A stretch of 57,332 nucleotides of DNA from Rhizocola hellebori (lineage in GTDB: Bacteria; Actinomycetota; Actinomycetes; Mycobacteriales; Micromonosporaceae): NCBI RefSeq assembly GCF_016862955.1, contig NZ_BONY01000058.1, positions 1 through 57,332 of the forward strand, read 5' to 3'. The notes beneath the pieces are model-generated. The model ran no database searches, had not been told where the DNA came from, and saw nothing but the letters and a program-made list of their open reading frames with translations. Position numbers and translations under genes: made by a program. Shown here piece by piece: positions 50,519 to 57,332 of this stretch. The first letter of the stretch is position 1, and each line of letters begins with the position of its first letter.

Positions 50519-51442
50519 GTGGATAACGTCCGAGACCTGATCATTATCGGCTCCGGCCCGGCCGGGTACACGGCCGCTGTCTATGCAGCTCGCGCGAACC
50601 TCAAGCCCTTGGTGATCGAGGGTGTGGAGTCCGGCGGTGCGCTGATGACCACCACCGAGGTGGAAAACTTCCCCGGCTTCGCCGACGGGATCATGGGCCC
50701 CAAGCTCATGGAGGAGATGCGTCAGCAGGCGGAACGCTTCGGCGCCGAATACGTCACCGACAACGCGAGCCGGGTCGAGCTGACCGGCGGCATCAAGCGG
50801 GTTTGGGTCGGCGACACCGAGTACCAGGCGCGCGCCGTAATCCTGAGCACCGGATCCGCGTGGCGGCCGCTGGGCGTCCCGGGCGAGCAGGAGCTGCTCG
50901 GCCACGGCGTCTCCTCCTGTGCCACCTGCGACGGCTTCTTCTTCCGCGGCCACAACATCGCGGTCATCGGCGGCGGTGACTCGGCCATGGAAGAGGCAAC
51001 CTTCCTGACCAAGTTCGCGGAAAAGGTGACCATCCTCCACCGCCGTGACACCTTCCGCGCCAGCCGAATCATGGCCGAGCGCGCGCTGAGCAACCCGAAG
51101 ATCGAGGTGGCCTGGAACACTGTCGTGGAAGAGGTGCTCGGCACCGACGGCAAGGTCTCCGGAATCCTGGTCCGCGACGTCAAGACCGGCGAGCAGAGGA
51201 AGATGGACGTCACCGGCGTGTTCGTGGCCATCGGGCACGACCCGCGCAGCGAGCTCTACCGCGGCCAGGTCGACCTCGACGCCGACGGCTATGTTCTCGT
51301 CGAGTCGCCCAGCACCCGCACGAGCTTGCCGGGCGTCTTCGCCGCCGGTGACCTTGTCGACCACACCTACCGCCAGGCGATCACCGCAGCCGGCACCGGC
51401 TGCGCGGCCGCCCTCGACGCCGAGCGTTTTCTAGCTCACTGA
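50519..51442 (+). CDS. trxB: Thioredoxin reductase
   Basis: 307 residues from GTG 50519, chosen for the GAAGGA six bases upstream and because the other candidate (50495) lies at the predicted transcript start. FAD-binding [20 protein letters not shown], the redox-active [17 protein letters not shown] loop [15 protein letters not shown], and a late FAD motif [25 protein letters not shown]-dependent reduction of thioredoxin in the cytoplasm. trxA follows after 31 bp. Confidence 0.96.
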   Translation: MDNVRDLIIIGSGPAGYTAAVYAARANLKPLVIEGVESGGALMTTTEVENFPGFADGIMGPKLMEEMRQQAERFGAEYVTDNASRVELTGGIKRVWVGDTEYQARAVILSTGSAWRPLGVPGEQELLGHGVSSCATCDGFFFRGHNIAVIGGGDSAMEEATFLTKFAEKVTILHRRDTFRASRIMAERALSNPKIEVAWNTVVEEVLGTDGKVSGILVRDVKTGEQRKMDVTGVFVAIGHDPRSELYRGQVDLDADGYVLVESPSTRTSLPGVFAAGDLVDHTYRQAITAAGTGCAAALDAERFLAH

Positions 51443-51473
51443 ACCCCCGATTTTCGACAAAGGAGCTACCCCA

Positions 51474-51797
51474 ATGGGAACCGCCAAGCACGTCACCGAC
51501 GCTTCTTTCGTGGACGACGTCCTTCAGTCCGACAAGGTCGTCCTGGTGGACTTCTGGGCCGAGTGGTGCGGACCGTGCCGCAAGGTCGCCCCGGTCCTGG
51601 AGGAGATCGCCAACGAGATGGGCGACAAGGTCACCGTCGTCAAGCTCGACATCGACGCCAACCCGGAGACCGCTCGCGCCTATCGGGTGATGTCGGTACC
51701 CACGCTCACCATCTTCAAGCAGGGCAAGCCGGTCCATTCGGTAGCCGGTGCCAAGCCCAAGGCCGACATCGTGCGTTTAATCGAGGCGGCACTCTGA
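51474..51797 (+). CDS. trxA: Thioredoxin
   Basis: 107 residues. Complete thioredoxin fold with the active site WAEWCGPCRKV and cis-proline loop VPTLTIFKQGKPV. AAAGGAG precedes the ATG. Partner of the reductase encoded upstream; the pair shares the SigR-type promoter. This order, trxB-trxA-cwlM, is the usual actinobacterial origin-arm order. Confidence 0.97.
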   Translation: MGTAKHVTDASFVDDVLQSDKVVLVDFWAEWCGPCRKVAPVLEEIANEMGDKVTVVKLDIDANPETARAYRVMSVPTLTIFKQGKPVHSVAGAKPKADIVRLIEAAL

Positions 51798-51889
51798 CAA
51801 TCGTTAAGGGCTGAGAAGCGCGCTACAAGGAGCCTCGGCACGGTAGGCTCCTGTGGCATTTGTGCGGTTTCCCACCCTGGAGGTCTGCT

Positions 51890-53032
51890 GTGCGTTCGAT
51901 CCGGCGCGGCGAACGAGGCCCTGCTGTCGTCGAAATCAGGTCGATCCTCGTGACGCTGGGCCTGCTGGCACCGGCCGACGAGCCGATCTTCGACCCGGCT
52001 CTCGAGCATGCGGTCCGGATCTTTCAACAGCAGCGTGGGCTCTCCGTCGATGGCGAGGTGGGCGACGAGACGTGGCGCGCCCTTGACTCCGCGCGCTGGA
52101 CCTTGGGTGCACGCACCCTCGACTTCAGCGTCAACAATCCTTTGCACGGCGACGACGTTCGGCACCTTCAGGAGCGCCTGCTCGAAATGGGCTACGACGT
52201 CGGGCGAACAGACGGCGTCTACGGTCCGCGCACAGCTCGGGCCGTCGCCGCATTCCAACGCGAAGTCGGCCTCTACCCGGACGGGGGATGCGGGCCGCAG
52301 ACGTTGCACGCCCTTCGCCGCCTGGGCCGCAAGGTGGTCGGCGGATCACCGCTGCGCTTGCGCGAAGAGCACCATTTTCGTACCTCCGGCCCCAGCCTGG
52401 TCGGGCGTCTGATCGTCATCGACCCGGGTCACGGCGGGCAGGACCCGGGCATCGTGGTCCCCGACGGCCCGCTGCGCTGGACGGAGTCCGACATCGCGTT
52501 CGACCTCGCCAGCCGGCTGGAGGGACGCCTCGCCGCGGCCGGAATGCGGGTGCACCTGACCCGCGGGCCACTCGGCGCCGAGGCACCCTCCGATCTCGAC
52601 CGGGCCTCGCTTGCCAACGACCTGCAAGCCGACCTGCTGATCTCGATCCACGTCGACGGTCACCGCAACCCGGCCGCGGACGGGGTGGCCGCCTACCACT
52701 ACGGCACCGAGAACGGCGTCACCTCGACGATGGGGGAGCAGCTCGCCGGGTTGGTGCTGCGCGAAATCGTCGCCCGCACCGGGATGCGCAACTGCCAGAC
52801 CCACGCCAAAACGTGGGAGTTGCTGCGTTACACCCGGATGCCCGCGGTCCGCGTCGACATCGGTTATCTGACCTCGCCCGTCGACCGCGCCCGCCTCATC
52901 GACCCGATCTTCCGGGAGCGGGTGGTGGAGGGAATCATCGCCGCCGTCCAGCGGATGTATTACCCGTCCGAAATGGACGTCAAGACCGGGATGATCGACG
53001 TCAGCCAGATCCGGCTTGCGCTATCCCAGTGA
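51890..53032 (+). CDS. cwlM: CwlM-like pseudo-amidase, regulator of peptidoglycan synthesis
   Basis: 380 residues from GTG 51890 (GGAGGT upstream). Two peptidoglycan-binding repeats (about 8-65 and 82-145) and an Amidase_3 domain (about 172-355). Metal ligands H181 (DPGHGG), E199 and H254 (SIHVDG) are present, but the catalytic Glu position holds Asp (VRVDIGYL, D323). No signal peptide, so it is cytoplasmic. In Mycobacterium CwlM, after phosphorylation by PknB, stimulates MurA and also acts with MurJ; the same role is inferred here. The C-terminal tail (DVKTGMIDVSQ) has one Thr. The stop overlaps the opposing GNAT gene. Confidence 0.88.
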   Translation: MRSIRRGERGPAVVEIRSILVTLGLLAPADEPIFDPALEHAVRIFQQQRGLSVDGEVGDETWRALDSARWTLGARTLDFSVNNPLHGDDVRHLQERLLEMGYDVGRTDGVYGPRTARAVAAFQREVGLYPDGGCGPQTLHALRRLGRKVVGGSPLRLREEHHFRTSGPSLVGRLIVIDPGHGGQDPGIVVPDGPLRWTESDIAFDLASRLEGRLAAAGMRVHLTRGPLGAEAPSDLDRASLANDLQADLLISIHVDGHRNPAADGVAAYHYGTENGVTSTMGEQLAGLVLREIVARTGMRNCQTHAKTWELLRYTRMPAVRVDIGYLTSPVDRARLIDPIFRERVVEGIIAAVQRMYYPSEMDVKTGMIDVSQIRLALSQ

Positions 53033-53689
53033 ACGCGTGGCAGGGCGGGCCGGCCGCAGCAAGGTCTCCGGCGTCATCGAACCCAGCAGCTTCTCCAACG
53101 CGTACTCCACATCGGACTTCCACGACAGCGCGGTGCGCAGCTCCATCCGCAGCCTGGGGAACCTGGGATGCGGCCGCACCGTCTTGAAGCCGACGGCCAG
53201 GAAGTAGTCGGCCGGCGCCAGACACATCGTGGTGATCAGCTTGTCCTCGTCGCCGTGCTCGCCAAACTTCGCATCGCCGAAGGCTTCGATCGCGCGGATG
53301 CCGCGCTTGGTCAGATCGCGGGCGACCGACTGGATGAGCATCCGGCCGAGCCCGCCGCCGGAGAACGACGCCACCACATGAGCCGTCATCAGCTGGACGG
53401 CGTCGGGGGAGACCGGCGAGGTGGGGAAGGCGTTGCCGCGGGGGACGTACATCGGCGGGGCGTAGAGAACGAACCCGGCCGGCATCCCGTCAACATAGGC
53501 GATCTTTCCGCAGGAGCCCCATTCGAGTAGCGTCTGTGAAACCCAGGCTTCCTTCTCCAGGCCCGTGTCGCCCGCCGCACACGCCCGCTCGGCCGCCACC
53601 GGATCCAGCTCCCAGAACACGCAGCTGCGACACCCCCGAGGGAGATCCTCAAGTGTGTCCAAAGTCAGATTCACCACGCGGCGCGACAA
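53021..53689 (-). CDS. GNAT family N-acetyltransferase-like protein
   Basis: 222 residues. GNAT core: VDGMPAGFVLYAPPM, LMTAHVVASFSGGGLGRMLI (acetyl-CoA loop, Gly-rich rather than RxxGxG/A), QSVARDLTKRGIRAIEAFG, and a C-terminal LAVGFKTVRPHPRFPRL. Three cysteines near the N-terminus (SCVFWEL). Family members lie between cwlM and the parAB locus in many actinobacteria (Rv3916c-like in Mycobacterium). Substrate unknown. Its stop overlaps cwlM by 12 bp and it diverges from the aminotransferase gene. Confidence 0.78.
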   Translation of the reverse strand: MSRRVVNLTLDTLEDLPRGCRSCVFWELDPVAAERACAAGDTGLEKEAWVSQTLLEWGSCGKIAYVDGMPAGFVLYAPPMYVPRGNAFPTSPVSPDAVQLMTAHVVASFSGGGLGRMLIQSVARDLTKRGIRAIEAFGDAKFGEHGDEDKLITTMCLAPADYFLAVGFKTVRPHPRFPRLRMELRTALSWKSDVEYALEKLLGSMTPETLLRPARPATRSLG

Positions 53690-53783
53690 TGTGACCCCCT
53701 ACCGGCGCACCCAACCTCGTCGACTCTACTCCCGACCGACGATAGGATCGAGAACCTAGCTGCCTGCTGGAGGATGATCACCC

Positions 53784-55049
53784 GTGGGAGACGTTGCCGG
53801 AACGACGCTCGACGACTATATGGATCGCTATGCCCGCAGGGTAATGGGCATGACCGCCTCGGAAATCCGAGCTCTTTTTGCCGTAGCGAACCGGCCCGAG
53901 GTCGTGTCACTCGCAGGGGGGATGCCCTACGTCGCGGCGCTCCCGCTCGACACCGTCGGTGCCATGATCGGCAAGCTGATCGCACAGCAGGGCGAGACCG
54001 CGCTGCAATACGGCATCGGGCAGGGCATGGTCGAGCTGCGTGAGCAGATCTGCGAGCTGATGGCCGACGTCGGCATCGACGGCTCAGTGGGTGCATCGCC
54101 CGATGATGTGGTGGTCACGATCGGGGGACAGCAAGCCCTCGACCTGGTCGCCCGGCTCTTCCTCGACCCGGGCGATGTCGTGCTCGCTGAAGGCCCCACC
54201 TATGTCGGCGCCCTCGGCGTGTTCCAAGCCGCGCAGGCGCGCGTCGTCCACGTTCAGATGGACGAAGACGGCCTCATCCCCGAGGCGCTGGCCGCCGCCA
54301 TCCTCGCGCAAAGGGCTCAGGGCAACCGGATCAAGTTCCTCTACACGATTCCGACCTACCAGAACCCGGCCGGTGTCACGCTGTCCGAGTCGCGCCGTGA
54401 AGAGGTCCTCCAGATCTGTGAACGCGAAGGTCTGCTCGTCATCGAAGACGACCCCTACGGGCGTCTCGGCTTCGACGGTGAGGCGCCGCGACCCCTGCGC
54501 GCTCGCCGCCGTGACGGTGTCTTCTACCTGAGCACCTTCTCCAAAACCTTCGCCCCCGGGCTGCGCGTGGGGTGGATCCTCGCGCCGCACGCCGTGCGCG
54601 ACAAGCTCGTCATGACGACCGAGGCCAACATTCTCTGCCCTAGCAACCTGGCCCAGTCGGTGATCACCACCTACCTTTCCACCCAGCCGTGGCGCGAGCA
54701 GCTCAAGATCTATCAGCAGATCTATGGGGAGCGACGCGACGCGATGCTCAGTGCCCTTTCCGATTTGATGCCGTCGGGTACGCAGTGGACGCGGCCCAAT
54801 GGCGGCCTGTTCGTCTGGGCGACACTCCCCGACGACCTCGACTCGAAGGCGATGGTCCCCCGGGCGATCGCCGCCCGCGTCGCCTACGTTCCCGGGACAG
54901 GCTTCTACGCCGACGGCACCGGGCAAAAGCACATGCGGTTGAATTTCTCGTATCCGGATCCGGAGCGAATCCGGGAAGGGATACGCCGGCTAGCCGGCGT
55001 CATCGAGCAGGAAACCGCGACGCGGGCCGTATTCCATGGAGCACTGTGA
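53784..55049 (+). CDS. PLP-dependent aminotransferase (2-aminoadipate/MocR-like fold type I)
   Basis: 421 residues from GTG 53784 with GGAGG upstream. Fold type I enzyme: LQYGIGQGMVELREQICEL, TIGGQQALDLVARLFLDPGD, PTYQNPAGVTLSESRREEV, VIEDDPYGRLGF and the PLP-lysine region YLSTFSKTFAPGLRVGW. Closest class is the 2-aminoadipate transaminase/LysN group, without the N-terminal HTH of MocR regulators. Coupled by GTGA to the ligase-like gene. Its physiological substrate is uncertain. Confidence 0.88.
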   Translation: MGDVAGTTLDDYMDRYARRVMGMTASEIRALFAVANRPEVVSLAGGMPYVAALPLDTVGAMIGKLIAQQGETALQYGIGQGMVELREQICELMADVGIDGSVGASPDDVVVTIGGQQALDLVARLFLDPGDVVLAEGPTYVGALGVFQAAQARVVHVQMDEDGLIPEALAAAILAQRAQGNRIKFLYTIPTYQNPAGVTLSESRREEVLQICEREGLLVIEDDPYGRLGFDGEAPRPLRARRRDGVFYLSTFSKTFAPGLRVGWILAPHAVRDKLVMTTEANILCPSNLAQSVITTYLSTQPWREQLKIYQQIYGERRDAMLSALSDLMPSGTQWTRPNGGLFVWATLPDDLDSKAMVPRAIAARVAYVPGTGFYADGTGQKHMRLNFSYPDPERIREGIRRLAGVIEQETATRAVFHGAL

Positions 55050-55984
55050 ACGTTCTGGTACTTGCCGGGGGTCTGTCCTACGAGCGTGATGTCTCGCTGC
55101 GCTCTGGACGCCGAGTCATGGACGCTCTGCGCACCGCCGGCATCGACGCCGAAATGCGTGACGCCGACGTGAGCCTGCTGCCGTTGCTCGCCGCCGACCC
55201 GCCCAGCGCCATCTTCATCGCACTGCACGGGTCCACCGGCGAGGACGGGTCACTGCGCGGGGTGCTGGAGCTATGCGGCGTGCCCTACCTTGGCCCCGAC
55301 GCCCGCTCCGCCCGCCTCGCCTGGGACAAGCCCTCAGCCAAAGCAGTCCTTCGCGAAGCCGGAATCGCGACCCCCGACTGGGTTGCCCTGCCCCACGACC
55401 GCTTCTCCGAGCTCGGCGCCGTCGCGGTGCTCGACCGGGTCGTCGCCCGGCTCGGCCTGCCCTTGATGGTGAAGCCCGCGCACGGCGGCTCCGGCCTTGG
55501 CGCCATCGCCGTACACGAGGCGTCCGCTCTTCCGGCCGCGATGGTGGGCTGCTTCGCCTACGACCAGACCGCACTGATCGAGCGCTACGTCGAAGGCGTG
55601 GACGTCGCCGTCTCCATCCTCGATCTGGGGGACGGGGCAATCGCGATGCCGCCAGTCGAAATCGTTCCGGTCAACGGCGTCTACGACTATGCGGCCCGGT
55701 ACACCGCCGGTCTCACCACATGGCATGCGCCGGCTCGCCTCAAGCCCGAGGTCCACGACGAAGTGGTGCGCATGGCGCTCGCCGCCCACCACGCGCTCGG
55801 GCTGCGCGACCTTTCCCGGGTCGATCTGATCGTCACGCAGGAGGGCGAGTGCACGGTCCTCGAAGTGAACGTGTCACCCGGGATGACCGAAACCTCTTTG
55901 CTGCCGATGGCGGTTCAAGCCGCCGGCCTCGATCTGGGCGAGGTTCTCGCCCAGATCGTCCGTCGGGCCGCCGTCCGGGGCTAG
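55046..55984 (+). CDS. D-alanine-D-alanine ligase-like ATP-grasp enzyme
   Basis: 312 residues from GTG 55046, which overlaps the aminotransferase stop. Motifs of the Ddl family: VLAGGLSYERDVSLRSG, LHGSTGEDGSLRGVLELCGV, MVKPAHGGSGLGAIAV, ERYVEGVDVAVSIL and VLEVNVSPGMTETSLLPMA. It is about 40 residues shorter than typical Ddl. A second, longer ddl probably exists elsewhere, so this copy may act on another dipeptide; the coupling to an aminotransferase supports a joint substrate. Activity is inferred. The stop overlaps the HIT-like gene by four bases. Confidence 0.85.
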   Translation: MNVLVLAGGLSYERDVSLRSGRRVMDALRTAGIDAEMRDADVSLLPLLAADPPSAIFIALHGSTGEDGSLRGVLELCGVPYLGPDARSARLAWDKPSAKAVLREAGIATPDWVALPHDRFSELGAVAVLDRVVARLGLPLMVKPAHGGSGLGAIAVHEASALPAAMVGCFAYDQTALIERYVEGVDVAVSILDLGDGAIAMPPVEIVPVNGVYDYAARYTAGLTTWHAPARLKPEVHDEVVRMALAAHHALGLRDLSRVDLIVTQEGECTVLEVNVSPGMTETSLLPMAVQAAGLDLGEVLAQIVRRAAVRG

Positions 55985-56664
55985 CTAGCTTCCGCAGGCT
56001 TCTCTTCCTCCAACAGCACCGGCGCTTCCAGCTCTAGCGGCGTGACCGGATCCTCGGTCACCCGCGATGGCGCTTGCCAGTCGATGCGCGGCGGCTCCGC
56101 CACAGCTGTGCCGCCGAAGTCGGCGAGCCAGGCCGCGATGAGTGCCAGATTTTCTTTCCACTGCGCCTCATCCACCGGCGACATGATCTCGTCCCACATC
56201 GGCAGGAACGTTCCGCGCAGCTGGAGCTGCCCTTTGGGCCGGGCCATGAACCACAGCTGTAGGTGGGCAGTGCCGTCACCCCATCGGTACACATGCACTC
56301 TCGCGACGTCATCCATGGAGCGGATCGCCCGCTCCAGCCTTACCGTCATCACGCCCAGCTCCGCAGCCAACAGGTTCGGCAGGTCTCCCATATCGAGGTG
56401 GGACCGTGGCTCCAGCAGCAGCACCATGGGCAAACCGGTCGGCTTGTCCAGTGCCCGCACCCGCCATCTCTCATTGACCCAGACATAGGTGTCGTCCGAG
56501 GTGTTGCACGCTGTGCATTCGGCGACGTCTTCGCCTTTACGCGGTGGTTCGTTCTCAACCGCGGGGTCGAGAGGCTTGATGGTGAAGGTGCCCTCGAACG
56601 GGAAGGAGGGCCAGGACGTAAAACTTGGGAGAGTCGCTTGCGACGGCGTTGGGGAGTCGGCCAC
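55981..56664 (-). CDS. HIT-like superfamily protein
   Basis: 227 residues. An N-terminal CxxC (ECTACN) followed by YVWVNERWRV, then LLEPRSHLDMGDLPNLLAAEL and RVHVYRWGDGTAHLQLWFM, resembling HIT-family nucleotide hydrolases. The histidine triad HxHxH is degenerate: only His is kept in AHLQLWF, so catalysis is doubtful. The C-terminal 50 residues are acidic. Homologues lie next to parB in related actinobacteria. I judge the family from the pattern only. Confidence 0.6.
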   Translation of the reverse strand: MADSPTPSQATLPSFTSWPSFPFEGTFTIKPLDPAVENEPPRKGEDVAECTACNTSDDTYVWVNERWRVRALDKPTGLPMVLLLEPRSHLDMGDLPNLLAAELGVMTVRLERAIRSMDDVARVHVYRWGDGTAHLQLWFMARPKGQLQLRGTFLPMWDEIMSPVDEAQWKENLALIAAWLADFGGTAVAEPPRIDWQAPSRVTEDPVTPLELEAPVLLEEEKPAEAS

Positions 56665-56736
56665 CAGGAGAATCTAGTCCACCCCAGGCCCTCAGGGACA
56701 TAGCCCACCCCCTCGAACCTTCGGTGGGGACAAGCC

Positions 56737-56971
56737 TGTGGATAACTTTGTGGATGACCGCCACTCCTCCCTCGTCCAGCGCCACTCGTCGAAGCGACCG
56801 ACGGCCATTTCCCTTGGCGGGCAACGGTTTCACTCTTGTGGACCTCGGTTTCACGTGAAACACGACCCCCAGACGCCTGTGGATAACTTGCCTTGCTCTG
56901 TGGATATCGGCTGTGAGCATCGCCTGTAGAAAGCCCTCTATGCACAGGCTCACTGTCACCCCTGTGGAAAA
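56737..56971. promoter_or_regulatory. cluster of DnaA-box-like sites near parS
   Basis: Two perfect TGTGGATAA boxes (56737-56745 and 56878-56886) and three with one mismatch: TGTGGATGA (56749-56757), TGTGGATAT (56899-56907) and TGTGGAAAA (56963-56971). All are in the same orientation, interleaved with the two parS sites. dnaA and dnaN are not in the window, so this is not called oriC. Confidence 0.65.
56847..56862. promoter_or_regulatory. parS site 1
   Basis: GGTTTCACGTGAAACA matches the ParB-binding consensus TGTTTCACGTGAAACA at 15 of 16 positions. ParB loads on such sites near the origin to start chromosome segregation. It lies at the end of the HIT-like gene's upstream region, where parB-parA follow in related genomes. 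Confidence 0.92.
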
Positions 56972-57002
56972 CTTTCGCCCTGTCGCCGACCACCGAACGC
57001 CA

Positions 57003-57018
57003 CGTTTCACGTGAAACC
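57003..57018. promoter_or_regulatory. parS site 2
   Basis: CGTTTCACGTGAAACC has the full 14-bp palindromic core GTTTCACGTGAAAC and matches the consensus at 14 of 16 positions. It lies 156 bp from site 1, so at least two loading sites are present before the window ends. Confidence 0.92.
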
Positions 57019-57239
57019 GGCCGACCAATTGCCATCTAAAGGGTCAGCCGCATTGCGCTGACCCAACTCCCTTCGGCCGCCACCGAACAGTCCTCACCCC
57101 AGCCGAACCACGCGGCGCTTTATCAACCACGTTGCTTGGTTACGCCGACCTCATCTTTCCGCGGTCGCCACCTGAGGCTTCCAGCCGTGGGAGTCGCTCC
57201 TCACTCTCCCCGACGCCGGGCCGCTGGTCGCCTTCCCCC

Positions 57240-57332
57240 TTCACCGCGCTCGCCTTCACCGCGCTCGCCTTCACCGCGCTCGCCTTCACCGCGCTCGCCT
57301 TCACCGCGCTCGCCTTCACCGCGCTCGCCTTC
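57240..57332. repeat. 15-bp tandem repeat at the window edge
   Basis: TTCACCGCGCTCGCC is repeated without change for a little over six units and runs off the end of the window. The unit is a multiple of three, and on the minus strand two frames stay open through it (Gly-Glu-Arg-Gly-Glu and Ala-Ser-Ala-Val-Lys). It may be coding in the next gene or a satellite; I cannot tell. Confidence 0.93.

Larger units (their letters stand above)
56665..57332. other. intergenic region up to the right window edge
   Basis: About 670 bp with no gene I can support. It contains DnaA-box-like sites, two parS sites and a 15-bp tandem repeat, described as separate entries. On the minus strand a frame stays open from the window edge to a TAA at 57140-57142, with an Ala-Ser-Ala-Val-Lys repeat. 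It could be the end of the next gene (parB is expected in this position) but shows no ParB signature in the visible part. Confidence 0.6.

Noticed and set aside
56737-57018. chromosomal origin oriC
   Set aside because: Too few boxes, no AT-rich unwinding region, and no dnaA or dnaN nearby.
1-57332. tRNA or rRNA genes
   Set aside because: No GTTC-A-type T-arm with a matching acceptor stem, and no rRNA-like segment, was found by eye; a covariance-model scan would settle this.
1-57332. insertion sequences or prophage
   Set aside because: No transposase, integrase or phage gene was seen among the coding regions.

Overview
This is a chromosomal segment of a high-G+C actinobacterium. The evidence is dense ATGA/GTGA gene overlaps, many GTG and TTG starts, an ino1 gene, a cwlM-type pseudo-amidase next to trxBA, a MurJ/pseudokinase pair, and DUF5318, DUF6584 and LppU-type proteins. 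The right part follows the replication-origin arm known from Streptomyces and Mycobacterium: rpsF-ssb-rpsR-rplI-dnaB, ponA, ino1, cca, murJ, sigM, trxB-trxA, cwlM, then parS sites where parB-parA normally follow. Family-level placement, perhaps Micromonosporales or relatives, is only a guess.

Layout. 1-7940 (minus): a Tad/Flp pilus operon, read flp, tadE, tadG, cpaB, cpaE/tadZ, cpaF/tadA, a VWA-TadB fusion, tadC, and the start of one further gene. 8319-10835 (plus): an LppU-like protein, a DoxX protein and a GT87-type mannosyltransferase. 10770-14072 (minus): a molybdenum-cofactor operon moaC-mogA-moeA-moaE ending in a short-chain dehydrogenase homologue that has lost its catalytic Ser and Tyr. 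14326-17987 (plus): a membrane GGDEF-EAL c-di-GMP protein coupled to a GT-C-like membrane protein. 17955-18682 (minus): paired fluoride channels. 18758-19919 (plus): DUF2975, a YozG-type regulator and a small membrane protein. 20086-21453 (minus): dnaB, between a 35-bp tandem repeat and a cluster of DnaA-box-like sites. 21742-23847 (plus): a membrane protein and a YfbK-like VWA lipoprotein.

23898-26499 (minus): rpsF-ssb-rpsR-rplI preceded by a secreted anchored protein. 26563-29142 (plus): endonuclease IV and a large GT-C-like protein. 29058-36265 (minus): DUF5318, two tandem class A penicillin-binding proteins and a GT87 protein. 36421-38102 (plus): a PadR regulator with a perfect palindromic operator, and ino1. 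38176-42689 (plus): two DUF6584 paralogues, NfeD-flotillin and an MFS transporter. 42634-44064 (minus): cca. 44100-50434 (plus, with a HerA-like ATPase on the minus strand at 45833-47338): murJ, a separate transmembrane pseudokinase, sigM and its anti-sigma factor. 50519-53032 (plus): trxB-trxA behind a SigR-type promoter, then cwlM. 53021-56664: GNAT, aminotransferase, D-Ala-D-Ala-ligase-like and HIT-like genes. 56737-57332: DnaA boxes, two parS sites and a 15-bp tandem repeat running off the end.

Themes. Much of the window serves envelope assembly (PBPs, MurJ plus pseudokinase, CwlM, Ddl-like, GT-C enzymes, ino1, flotillin) and origin-proximal replication and segregation. Seven of nine convergent gene pairs overlap at their 3' ends. 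The most interesting leads are a repeated GRA-x-V motif in the cytoplasmic tails of both PBPs, the nine-residue repeats at the MurJ N-terminus with its pseudokinase on a separate gene, the VWA-TadB fusion, the pseudo-SDR in the Moco operon, and the DnaA-box clusters outside oriC.
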